Positions 17,721-25,626 of a stretch of 64,000 bases of DNA are shown here, one piece after another. Under the pieces are notes generated by a model. That model saw only the letters and a list, made by a program, of their open reading frames with translations, was not told where the DNA came from and searched no databases. The first letter of the stretch is position 1, and each line of letters opens with the position of its first letter. Source of the DNA: Roseiarcus sp963709185 (GTDB lineage Bacteria; Pseudomonadota; Alphaproteobacteria; Rhizobiales; Beijerinckiaceae); contig CAVPVQ010000027.1 of assembly GCA_963709185.1 (NCBI GenBank), forward strand, positions 1-64,000. The letters are read 5' to 3'. Position numbers and translations under genes: made by a program.

Positions 17721-18437
17721 ATGACGATGTTCCATACTGTCGACATCGCCGCGCTTCTCGACTTCTCCCTGCGGATGGGGCTCGCCTTCATCCTCGCCAC
17801 GGCGATCGGCGCCGAGCGGCAATACCGCCAGCGCAGCGCGGGCCTGCGCACCAATGTGCTGGTCGCGGTCGGCGCGGCGTCGTTCGTGTCGCTCGGCCTG
17901 CATCTCAATGGCCCGGCGGGCGCCAGCCAGATCACCGCCTATGTCGTGTCCGGCATCGGCTTCCTCGGCGCCGGCGTCATCATGAAGGAGGGAAGCCAGG
18001 TCTGGGGCCTCAACACCGCCGCCACGCTGTGGTGTTCGGCGGCGGTCGGGGCGCTGTGCGGCGTCGATCTGGCGGCTGAGGCCGCCGTCCTCACCATCGC
18101 GGTTCTGGCCGGCAACACCTTGCTGCGGCCGCTGGTCAACCGCATCAACCGCGCGCCGATGGACGAGCGAATGGCCGAGGCGACCTATGAAGTCCACGCC
18201 CTCACCCGGGCCGCGCATGTGGGAGAAGTGCGCGATCTCCTCGCCGAGCAACTGGAGCGCGCGAACTATCCGGTGCGGGAGGTCGAGGTTTCCGAGCGCG
18301 GCGAGGACGTCACCGAGCTTGCCGCGACGCTGGTGAGCACCTCCGTGCATCCGGCCGAAATGGACGCGGTGGTCGCGGCGCTGGAGGCGTCTCCGCTCAT
18401 TTCGCACGCGAGCTGGTCCTCAAGCGCGACGGAGTGA
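17721..18437 (+). CDS. MgtC/SapB family protein
   Basis: A 238-residue membrane protein. The first 135 residues are the conserved MgtC domain with five predicted membrane segments and the signatures ATAIGAERQYRQR, GLRTNVLVAVGAA and SGIGFLGAGVIMKEG. A cytoplasmic ACT-like C-terminal domain follows. MgtC proteins support growth in low Mg2+ and modulate the F1F0 ATP synthase in pathogens; in free-living alphaproteobacteria the role is unsettled. An NRAMP transporter follows 640 bases downstream. Confidence 0.9.
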   Translation: MTMFHTVDIAALLDFSLRMGLAFILATAIGAERQYRQRSAGLRTNVLVAVGAASFVSLGLHLNGPAGASQITAYVVSGIGFLGAGVIMKEGSQVWGLNTAATLWCSAAVGALCGVDLAAEAAVLTIAVLAGNTLLRPLVNRINRAPMDERMAEATYEVHALTRAAHVGEVRDLLAEQLERANYPVREVEVSERGEDVTELAATLVSTSVHPAEMDAVVAALEASPLISHASWSSSATE

Positions 18438-19081
18438 CGCGGCGCTCCCGGACAAGACTTTTCGCCGGGGAATTGCGATTGACAGCGCCGGGTCCGGAGC
18501 GCATAGCCGTTCATGGTTTGGTGTTATTTCAAGCCTATCCTCAACCCCTTAAAGGACGAATGGGCAGTATTCCCTTTGGCGCCGCGACCCCGGCCGGATC
18601 CGGGCGAATGACGCCGCTCAATGCTGGAACAACCCGCGGTCGGCGCCGCGTGAGAGGCATGAGGCGCGCCTGAGGGCCGCCCGCTCCGCTCACAGTCCGG
18701 CCGCGCTTCGACAGGCCGGAGATGAGCCGATGATCCACGGTTCCGCATTTTCATTTTCCGGACGTCCCTCGGGAACGCCGCGCGGGTCGGATTCTGCGAC
18801 CTGCGATGGCGTCCCGGCGCGAGTCAACTAACTGCGCCGCGGAAGGCGACGGGCGCTTCGTTTCGTCGTCGGCCGCAGCCGAATTGAAGGAGACGCAATT
18901 GAACGACGGCCCGAGTAGTCGCCCCCGTCGGTCGCGTCGCAGACGCGATGACGGGCTCCAATTCCCGCAACGAACTATCCCACAATTTCGTCAAGCAGCC
19001 GCTCTTGCGCCGTAAGGCAAGCCCCGCCAGTTGATGGCCATCGGCTTTCCTTTCGCCGTCGACGCGGCGAAGGAGCAGGCC
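18438..19081. other. Long intergenic region upstream of NRAMP gene
   Basis: About 640 bases without a credible gene. The sequence before the transporter (18780-19020) is rich in short inverted repeats, for example around CGTCGCAGACGCGATGACG. I could not match it to a known metal riboswitch such as the M-box or the yybP-ykoY type. It is the natural place for metal-dependent control of the transporter. Confidence 0.4.
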
Positions 19082-20743
19082 ATGAGCATCAAAGCCAATC
19101 TCGCCGAACCGGTCATCGCGGTCCTCGACGATGCGCATATCGGCCCGATCAACGGCGCCTTCGGAACCATCCTGCACGGCGACGTCGCGCCGCGCACGAC
19201 ATGGAAGCATCGGCTGACGACGCTTCTGGCGATCATCGGCCCCGGCCTCATCGTGATGGCCGGCGACAATGACGCGGGCGCCTTCGCGACCTACGGCCAG
19301 GCCGGCCAGACCTACGGCACCACGCTGTTGTGGACGATGGCGCTGCTGATCCCGGTCCTCTACGTCAATCAGGAGATGGTGCTGCGCCTCGGCGCGGTGA
19401 CCGGCGTCGGCCATGCGCGGCTGATCTTCGAGCGCTTCGGCAGGTTCTGGGGAGCGTTCAGCGTCATCGATCTGTTCCTGCTCAACGCGCTGACGATCGT
19501 CACCGAATTCATCGGCATCGCTCTGGCGCTCGATTATCTCGGGCTGGACAAGACGACGGGCGTCGTCGTCGCCGCCGGACTGATCATGGCGGCGGTCAGC
19601 AGCGGCGACTTCCGGCGCTTCGAGCAATTCGCAATGGTCCTGGTGTTCGGCAGCCTGCTGCTGATTCCGATCTGTTTCATGGCCCATCCGCCGCTCGCCG
19701 AGGTGGCGCATGATTTTCTTGTTCCGCAACTGCCGGCCGGCGGCAAGCTCAGCGACGTGATGCTGCTGATCATCGGCCTCGTCGGCACCACCGTCGCGCC
19801 CTGGCAGCTGTTCTTCCAGCAGAGCTACGTCATCGACAAGCGCATCACGCCACGCTTCATTCGCTACGAGCGTCTCGACCTGTGGCTCGGCATCGCGCTG
19901 GTGATCGTCGGCGCCGTCGCGATCATGGCGTTCACGGCGGCGACCTTTGCGAGCCACGCCGAATTCGGCAATTTCACCGACGCGGGGGGTATCGCCGCCG
20001 GCATCGACAAATATGTCGGGCGGACCGCCGGCGTGATGTTCGCAATCGCGCTGATCGACGCCGCGCTGATCGGCGCCTCGGCGGTGTCGCTGTCGACCGC
20101 CTACGCGATCGGCGACGTGTTTTCGGCGCGCCATTCGCTGCATCGCAACGTCGCCGACGCCAAGGGCTTCTACGCCGTCTATTTCGTGTTGATCGCGATC
20201 GCCGCGGCGATCGTCCTGACCCCCGGTTCGCCGCTCGGGCTGCTGACCGTCGCGGTGCAGACGCTTGCCGGCGTGCTGCTGCCGAGCGCCACGGTGTTCC
20301 TGCTGCTGCTCTGCAACGACAAGCCGGTGCTCGGGCCGTGGGTGAACAATCGCTGGATGAATTATTTCACCGGCGCGGTCATCGCGGCGCTGGTGATCCT
20401 GTCGATCATCCTCACCGTTTCGGTTCTGTTCCCGGACGCGATCAATGAGCAGGTCATCCTCAACATTCTGGTCGGTGGCGGGCTCGCCGCGGCGATCATC
20501 GCGCTGCTCACCGCGGCGCTCAGCGCCAAGCCGGCGCCCGCCGCGCAAGCGGCCAGCAAAGAGGCGCAGAAGGCGACGGCCCTGTTGCGCGAGACGTGGC
20601 GCATGCCGCCGCTCGCTCGCCTCGCGCCGGCGAAACTGTCGCTGGCCGCCAAAACCTGGATGGGCGTCCTGCGGCTCTATCTCGTCGTCGCCGGCGGTCT
20701 TGTCCTGTTCCGCATCGCCATGCTGGCGATCGGGCGCGGCTAG
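19082..20743 (+). CDS. NRAMP family divalent metal transporter
   Basis: A 553-residue membrane protein with about eleven segments. TM1 carries GPGLIVMAGDNDAGAFATYGQAG and TM6 LFFQQSYVIDKRI, in the positions of the NRAMP metal-site motifs. However, the canonical TM1 DPGN and TM6 MPH are replaced (DNDAG; no Met-Pro-His). This indicates a divergent clade, possibly one that moves Mg2+ or Mn2+ differently from MntH. I chose the ATG at 19082 because AAGGAG lies six bases upstream; the frame is open from 19031. It converges with and overlaps the MocR gene by four bases. Confidence 0.85.
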   Translation: MSIKANLAEPVIAVLDDAHIGPINGAFGTILHGDVAPRTTWKHRLTTLLAIIGPGLIVMAGDNDAGAFATYGQAGQTYGTTLLWTMALLIPVLYVNQEMVLRLGAVTGVGHARLIFERFGRFWGAFSVIDLFLLNALTIVTEFIGIALALDYLGLDKTTGVVVAAGLIMAAVSSGDFRRFEQFAMVLVFGSLLLIPICFMAHPPLAEVAHDFLVPQLPAGGKLSDVMLLIIGLVGTTVAPWQLFFQQSYVIDKRITPRFIRYERLDLWLGIALVIVGAVAIMAFTAATFASHAEFGNFTDAGGIAAGIDKYVGRTAGVMFAIALIDAALIGASAVSLSTAYAIGDVFSARHSLHRNVADAKGFYAVYFVLIAIAAAIVLTPGSPLGLLTVAVQTLAGVLLPSATVFLLLLCNDKPVLGPWVNNRWMNYFTGAVIAALVILSIILTVSVLFPDAINEQVILNILVGGGLAAAIIALLTAALSAKPAPAAQAASKEAQKATALLRETWRMPPLARLAPAKLSLAAKTWMGVLRLYLVVAGGLVLFRIAMLAIGRG

Positions 20744-22170
20744 CCTGCCTGGCCGGAGGCGTCGGGCCGCCGCCCCATCGCCTCCTCGAGCACTTCGAAA
20801 ACGCGCGGGTGCGCGCTCTGCGCGACGTTGAAGCGCAGATAGCCGGGCGCGCTGAACGAAACGCTGAACACGTTGCCGGGGGCGAACACCACCCCGCGCC
20901 TCAGACCGTGGCGCGCGATGTCGGCCGCGTCGAGGCCGTCGGGCAGGCGCGCCCACAGGAACAAGCCGCCGCGCGGCGCGACCCACGGCGTCACCCCCAG
21001 CGCGCCGAGGCGGCGGATCGTGTGACCCATCGCCGCCGACAGCCGGGCGCGCAACGCGTCGAGATGGCGTCGGCGCGCACTGTCCGCCAGCAGGCGATGC
21101 AGCAGCACCGCCGACAAACGACTGTCGCCCTGGCTGCTGGCGAGCTTGAGATCGATCAGCGGGTCGATCCACTCGGGCCGCGCCGCGATATAGCCGCCGC
21201 GGATCGCCGCCGACACGGTCTTGGACAGGCTGCCGATCTGGATGACGCGATTGAGCCCATCGAAGCCGGCGAGGCGCGGCGCCGGCTCGGTCTCGAATTC
21301 CGAGAACACGTCGTCTTCGATGACCAGCGTCGCATGGGTCTCGGCGAGCGTCAGCAGACGATGGGCGGTCGCCGCCGACGGCGTCGCGCCGGTCGGATTG
21401 TGCAGCCCGGCGATGGTCAGATAGAATCGCGGCCGATGCGCCTCCAACAGGCGCGCGAACGTCGCGACGTCGGGTCCATCAGGCGTATAGGGGACGCCGA
21501 TCGCGTTGACGCGATGCGCGCGCAGCAGCGCCAGGAAGTTGAAGTAGCAGGGGTCGTCGACCAGCACCGTATCGCCCGGCTCCAGCAAAAACCGGCACAA
21601 CAGATCGAGCGATTGCGAGGCTGAATCGGTCAGCATGATCTGGTCGGGCGCCGCCATCACGCCGCGCTCGGCGAGGCGCCGCGCGTGCTGCATGCGCAGC
21701 GGCGCAAAGCCGAGCGGCTCGTCATAGCGGATGCGGTCGGCGGCGGCGCCGCGCGCCACCGCGCGCAGGCCGCGCTGGATGGCGGGATCCGGCATCCAGG
21801 AATCGGGCAGCCAGCCGGAGCCCGGCTTCAGCACGTCCGGACCGGCCAGCAGCGACTGGCGCATCAGCCACAGCGGATCAATGGCGCGATCGAGCTGGGG
21901 CGCCAGCGCGGCGAGCGACAACGGCCGCGTCGGCCCCGCGACATAGAAGCCGGAGCCCCGGCGCGCGACGATCGCTCCGTCGGCCGCGAGACGGTCGTAG
22001 GCCTCGACGACCGTCGACTTCGAGACGTTCATCGCCGCGGCGAAGCCCCTCACCGACGGCAGCCGCGCGCCGGGGGCGAGCGCGCGGCTGTCGATGCGGC
22101 CCTGGATCGCCGCGATCACCGAAGCGAGCAGCGGCGCGCGGCGCGGCTCCGAGGGGGAGTGGTCGAGCAT
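20740..22170 (-). CDS. MocR/PdxR-type GntR regulator with aminotransferase domain
   Basis: A 476-residue protein. A GntR winged helix (residues 10-75, LPSVRGFAAAMNVSKSTVVEAYDRLAADG) is joined to a fold-type I PLP aminotransferase domain with YDEPLGFAPLR, HNPTGATPS and the PLP-lysine motif IGSLSKTVSAAIRGGYI. Such proteins sense an amino compound or PLP and act on neighbouring genes. It is divergent from an EamA transporter. The ATG at 22170 is preferred to a TTG at 22203 because the latter would put an inverted-repeat operator candidate inside the gene. Confidence 0.9.
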   Translation of the reverse strand: MLDHSPSEPRRAPLLASVIAAIQGRIDSRALAPGARLPSVRGFAAAMNVSKSTVVEAYDRLAADGAIVARRGSGFYVAGPTRPLSLAALAPQLDRAIDPLWLMRQSLLAGPDVLKPGSGWLPDSWMPDPAIQRGLRAVARGAAADRIRYDEPLGFAPLRMQHARRLAERGVMAAPDQIMLTDSASQSLDLLCRFLLEPGDTVLVDDPCYFNFLALLRAHRVNAIGVPYTPDGPDVATFARLLEAHRPRFYLTIAGLHNPTGATPSAATAHRLLTLAETHATLVIEDDVFSEFETEPAPRLAGFDGLNRVIQIGSLSKTVSAAIRGGYIAARPEWIDPLIDLKLASSQGDSRLSAVLLHRLLADSARRRHLDALRARLSAAMGHTIRRLGALGVTPWVAPRGGLFLWARLPDGLDAADIARHGLRRGVVFAPGNVFSVSFSAPGYLRFNVAQSAHPRVFEVLEEAMGRRPDASGQAG

Positions 22171-22191
22171 CTGTCGTGGCCCTTTTTGAGG

Positions 22192-22235
22192 ACAGTTCGG
22201 CAAAACTGTACTCCTCCGTCTCTGGAATATCCAGA
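22192..22235. promoter_or_regulatory. Two perfect inverted repeats between MocR and EamA genes
   Basis: ACAGTT at 22192-22197 and AACTGT at 22204-22209 form a perfect 6-bp inverted repeat with a 6-base spacer. TCTGGA-ATA-TCCAGA at 22221-22235 is a second perfect palindrome. Both lie between the divergent MocR-type regulator and the transporter, and are good candidates for the regulator's operator sites. Confidence 0.6.
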
Positions 22236-22283
22236 GCTTTCCGCGATGCTGCCCACGAAATTGCTGGAGGCGGAGACGCGGAT

Positions 22284-23465
22284 ATGAAGCATTTCAGGAC
22301 GAGCTTTCGCGAGGCGGACGGCCGGCTGGCCCAGCCGGCGCCCGTCCGCGCGCGGCGCGAGGAAGACATCGGGCTGTTGTTCGGGCTGGTCGGCGTCGTC
22401 ATTTTCGCCGCGACCCTGCCGCTCACCCGCCTCGCGGTCCCGGCGCTCGGGGCGCCGTTCCTCACCGCCGGACGCGCGTTGATCGCCGGGCTGATCGCGC
22501 TGCCGGTTCTGGCCGCCGGCCGGCGCGCGCCGCCGTGGCGGCGCATGCCGCGCCTCGGGCTCGCCGCGCTGTGCCTGGTGGCGGGCTTTCCCGGTTTCAG
22601 CAGCCTGGCGATGCGCTCCCTGCCGGCCGCCCACGCCGCGGTGGTGGTCGGCGTGCTGCCGCTCGCCACCGCCCTCGCCGCGGCGATGATCGGGCGCGAG
22701 CGCCCGTCGCCGTCATTCTGGGCTTGCGCCGTCCTCGGCGCCGCGCTGGTCGGCGGCTTCGCCCTGCAGCGCGGCGGCGGCGCCCTGCAGGCGGGCGACG
22801 CGCTGCTGCTGCTCGCCATCGCCGCCGCGGCGTTCGGCTACGCATTGGCCGGGCAATTGTCGCGTGAAATGCCGGCGCGCGACGTCGTCTCGTGGATGGT
22901 GGCGCTCGCCCTGCCGGTTTCGGCGCCGCTCGCCTGGGCGCTGGCCCCGGCGCAACCGGCGTCGATCCCGGCGTCCGCCTGGGCGTGCCTCGCCTATCTC
23001 GGGACGATGAGCATGTACCTCGGCTTTTTCGCATGGAACGCCGGCCTGGCGCGCGGCGGCGTGGCGCGGGTGGCGCAGACCCAGCTCGCCCAGCCGTTCA
23101 TCACCATTGCTCTGTCGGCGCCGCTGCTCGGCGAACGCATCGACGTTGAGACCGTGCTGTTCGCGGCGCTGGTCGTCGCGCTGGTGTTCATCGGGCGCCG
23201 TCAGGCGATCCCCGCGCGTCCCGACATCGCCCAGATGGAAAGGCGCGATCGCCGACGGTCGAACCCGCTCTGGCGGCTCGCCGGCTGGCCGCTTCGCGTG
23301 GCGGCGGCGCGGCGCGCGATGCGCGACCTCGCCGGCATGAGCGCGCGCGAACTGGCCGACATCGGTCTCACCCGCCAGGACCTGCGCGACGCCTCCGCCC
23401 TGGCGCTGGACGACGATCCGACCCGGATTCTCGTCATGCGCGTCGCCGAACGCGCGCGGCGATGA
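22284..23465 (+). CDS. EamA (DMT) transporter with C-terminal DUF1127 domain
   Basis: A 393-residue protein. Residues about 30-310 form a ten-segment EamA/DMT permease with two repeats, ending in LLGERIDVETVLFAALVVALVFIGRR. The last 50 residues are separate in character and read MRDLAGMSARELADIGLTRQDL, the hallmark of the short DUF1127 proteins of alphaproteobacteria. The fusion is unusual: DUF1127 normally occurs alone as 45-80-residue proteins that affect RNA or phosphate/carbon metabolism. The ATG at 22284 follows a GGAGGCGGAG site. It is divergent from, and probably controlled by, the MocR-type regulator; the substrate is likely an amino acid or amine. Confidence 0.85.
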   Translation: MKHFRTSFREADGRLAQPAPVRARREEDIGLLFGLVGVVIFAATLPLTRLAVPALGAPFLTAGRALIAGLIALPVLAAGRRAPPWRRMPRLGLAALCLVAGFPGFSSLAMRSLPAAHAAVVVGVLPLATALAAAMIGRERPSPSFWACAVLGAALVGGFALQRGGGALQAGDALLLLAIAAAAFGYALAGQLSREMPARDVVSWMVALALPVSAPLAWALAPAQPASIPASAWACLAYLGTMSMYLGFFAWNAGLARGGVARVAQTQLAQPFITIALSAPLLGERIDVETVLFAALVVALVFIGRRQAIPARPDIAQMERRDRRRSNPLWRLAGWPLRVAAARRAMRDLAGMSARELADIGLTRQDLRDASALALDDDPTRILVMRVAERARR

Positions 23466-23582
23466 GGCGGACGCCGACATTCCCCAACGATATGCGCGAG
23501 TTTCCGGGATTCGGTTTCGGCGTTGTTAAGACGGACGTGCTTTGAGAGACGCTCCCACGGATTTCCCAAGGCGTTCGCTCCA

Positions 23583-24770
23583 ATGACGTTCGACGTTTCA
23601 ACGATCACCTTCGCCGGCGGCGTCGTCTCGCTCGCCGGCGGACTCATCCTGTTGATGAACTGGCTGAACGATCGCGCCACCCGCGCCGCGCTGTGGTGGG
23701 GCGCGGCCAATTGCGCCCTCGGCTTCGGGGTCGTCGGGCTGGCGCTGCACGGCGCGCTGCCGGCTTTCGCCTCCCAGATCGTCGCGCCGTTGCTGCTCAA
23801 CGGCGCGGGCGCGCTGGCGTGGATCGCGGCGCGCCTCTTCAATCGCGGCGCGATCAAAGGCGATGCGCTGGTCGCCGCAGGCGGCGTTTTCGTCGCACCG
23901 CTGGTCCTCGCGGCGATCTTCGCCGACGCGCATCTGGCGACGGCGCTGGTCGCGGCGACCTCCGGCGCGCTGTACGCGGCGGCGGCGGTCGAGTTCTGGC
24001 GGGGGCGCGGCGAAAAGCTTCGCGGGCGGACGGCGATGATCGCGCTGCTCGCGCTGGAGACGATCGCGCTGCTGCTCGCGGCTGTCGCATTCTCCTCGTC
24101 GCCGTCCTCGTCGCCGCCGCCGATCGGCTGGTTCGGGATCATCCACTTCGTCGGGCTCATCTACGCGGTCGGCAGCGCGGCGCTGCCGGTGATGATGCTG
24201 CGGGAGCGCAGCGAGGCGAGGCAAAAGGCGATCGCGCTGATCGATCCGCTGACCGGGCTCGCCAACCGCCGCGCCTTCATAGAGAGCGCGCAGAGATTGT
24301 TCGAGCGCGGGATCAGCGGCGACGCGCCGGTGGCGGTGCTGGCGTTCGATCTCGACCGGTTCAAGGGCGTCAACGACGCATTCGGCCATCCGACCGGCGA
24401 TCACGTGCTGCGCATCTTCGCCGACGCGCTGTCGAAAGCGCTGCGGCCGGCCGACATCGCCGCGCGCCTCGGCGGCGACGAATTCGCGGCGGCGCTGCCC
24501 GATTGCGGCAAGGAGGCGGCGCTGGCGATCGCCAGACGGATCGGCGCCGCCTTCCGGAACGACGCGCGGTTCGTCGACGGCGGCCGGGTGGCGGCTTCGG
24601 TCAGCATCGGCGTGGCGGTCGCCACCGCGCCGGGCGCCAGCGTCGCCGACACCCTGGCGAGCGCCGACCGCGCGCTCTATGAGGCCAAGGACCTCGGCCG
24701 CAACCGCGTCGTCCTCGCCGATGCCGGCTGGCGCGACCGCAAAACCTCCGCTGTCGTGCGGATTGCGTAG
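23583..24770 (+). CDS. Membrane-anchored diguanylate cyclase (GGDEF)
   Basis: A 395-residue protein with about six N-terminal membrane segments (residues 8-210) and a C-terminal GGDEF domain (about 222-385). The domain has DPLTGLANRRAF, FDLDRFKGVND and an intact GGDEF signature. The inhibitory I-site RxxD (RPAD) lies exactly five residues before it, so the enzyme should be active and product-inhibited. It makes c-di-GMP from two GTP; the membrane part may sense an unknown signal. No EAL domain is attached. Confidence 0.93.
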   Translation: MTFDVSTITFAGGVVSLAGGLILLMNWLNDRATRAALWWGAANCALGFGVVGLALHGALPAFASQIVAPLLLNGAGALAWIAARLFNRGAIKGDALVAAGGVFVAPLVLAAIFADAHLATALVAATSGALYAAAAVEFWRGRGEKLRGRTAMIALLALETIALLLAAVAFSSSPSSSPPPIGWFGIIHFVGLIYAVGSAALPVMMLRERSEARQKAIALIDPLTGLANRRAFIESAQRLFERGISGDAPVAVLAFDLDRFKGVNDAFGHPTGDHVLRIFADALSKALRPADIAARLGGDEFAAALPDCGKEAALAIARRIGAAFRNDARFVDGGRVAASVSIGVAVATAPGASVADTLASADRALYEAKDLGRNRVVLADAGWRDRKTSAVVRIA

Positions 24771-24900
24771 GCGAGATGGTTCATGATCGAACCGGTCGAG
24801 GAGTGACCCATCGTCTCGTATGGTGGAGCGTGTTTCACCGCTGAGAACTTATGCGAACAATGGCCCGATAGCGAACGCCCGCTCCCGCTTGCGCCCCAAC

Positions 24901-24929
24901 TTGACCCGCCCCCCGCCCACGCTTATTGG
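24901..24929 (+). promoter_or_regulatory. Promoter of RNase P RNA gene
   Basis: TTGACC at 24901-24906 and TATTGG at 24924-24929 are spaced by 17 bases. The predicted start, about seven bases after the -10 box, coincides with the first base of the rnpB P1 helix at 24936. Confidence 0.65.
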
Positions 24930-24935
24930 CTCCGG

Positions 24936-25339
24936 GCCAGTCGGCTGGACGGCCGTCGCTTTCATCGAGCGGAGGAAAGTCCGGGCTCCACGGAGACACG
25001 GCGCCGGATAACGTCCGGCGGGGGCGACCCCAGGGACAGCGCCACAGAGAGCGAACCGCCGGACGGCGACCCGCGAGGGCCGTCGGCCGGTAAGGGTGAA
25101 AAGGTGCGGTAAGAGCGCACCGCGCGGGCGGCAACGTCGGCGGCATGGCAAACCCCGCCGGGAGCAAGACCGAATAGGAGCGATGCGAGGCGCGCAAGCG
25201 CTTCGAGGCCTGTCTCCGGGCCTGGTCGCTCGGGTTGGTTGCTCGAGGCGTCCGGCGACGGACGCCCCAGAGGAATGGCCGTCACGCGCGGGGCTTCACG
25301 CCTCGCGCCATACAGAACCCGGCTTACAGGCCGGCTGGC
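24936..25339 (+). ncRNA. rnpB: RNase P RNA (bacterial class A)
   Basis: About 404 bases. The universally conserved parts are visible in order: GAGGAAAGTCCGGGCTCC near 24970, the ACAG...AGAG block, GGTAAGGGTGAAAAGGTG near 25090, GGCAAACCCC, AGACCGAATA and finally the AGAGGAATG and ACAGAACCCGGCTTA blocks near 25270 and 25315. The outer P1 helix is gccagtcgg (24936-24944) paired with ccggctggc (25331-25339). It is the ribozyme that removes 5' leaders from tRNA precursors. Confidence 0.96.
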
Positions 25340-25399
25340 GATTTTGTGGCGTTTGTGGCCGCGCTCGTCGAGCGCGGCTGCAGGCCGGCTGGCGATTTT
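25327..25399. repeat. Direct repeat of the rnpB 3' end flanking a hairpin
   Basis: The 19 bases that close rnpB (25327-25345, caggccggctggcgatttt) recur exactly at 25381-25399, 54 bases on. Between them lies a perfect inverted repeat with 10-base arms and one central base (25358-25378, gccgcgctcg / cgagcgcggc). The second copy could also pair with the 5' strand of P1. Confidence 0.9.
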
Positions 25400-25626
25400 C
25401 ACAGGCCGCCCGCCAAGGGCGGAGCGGACCGTAAGCGACAGGCCATCGGGAGCGGCGGCGGTCCGGGGAATGGCGACTGACCCGTTTCATTGGCGCTGAC
25501 GCCCAGACGCCGCCGTTCACGAATGCGCAACCATAGCGAGGCGACAGCCTTGTCCAGGACAATTCGAAGCCCGATTCTGACCGCCAGTTCAAATCGGCGG
25601 ACGAGGTCGGCCGGGCGGAGTGCTTT

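Noticed and set aside
18783..19020. Possible metal riboswitch upstream of the NRAMP gene
   Set aside because: Short inverted repeats are present, but no conserved core of a known metal-sensing riboswitch could be recognised.
18824..21172. 782-codon frame opposite the NRAMP gene
   Set aside because: Composition dominated by Arg, Asp, Gln; the plus-strand transporter explains the open frame.
22201..22203. TTG start for the MocR-type regulator with a good GGAGGAG site
   Set aside because: It would place a perfect inverted repeat inside the coding region; the ATG at 22170 gives the normal N-terminus. Kept as an alternative only.
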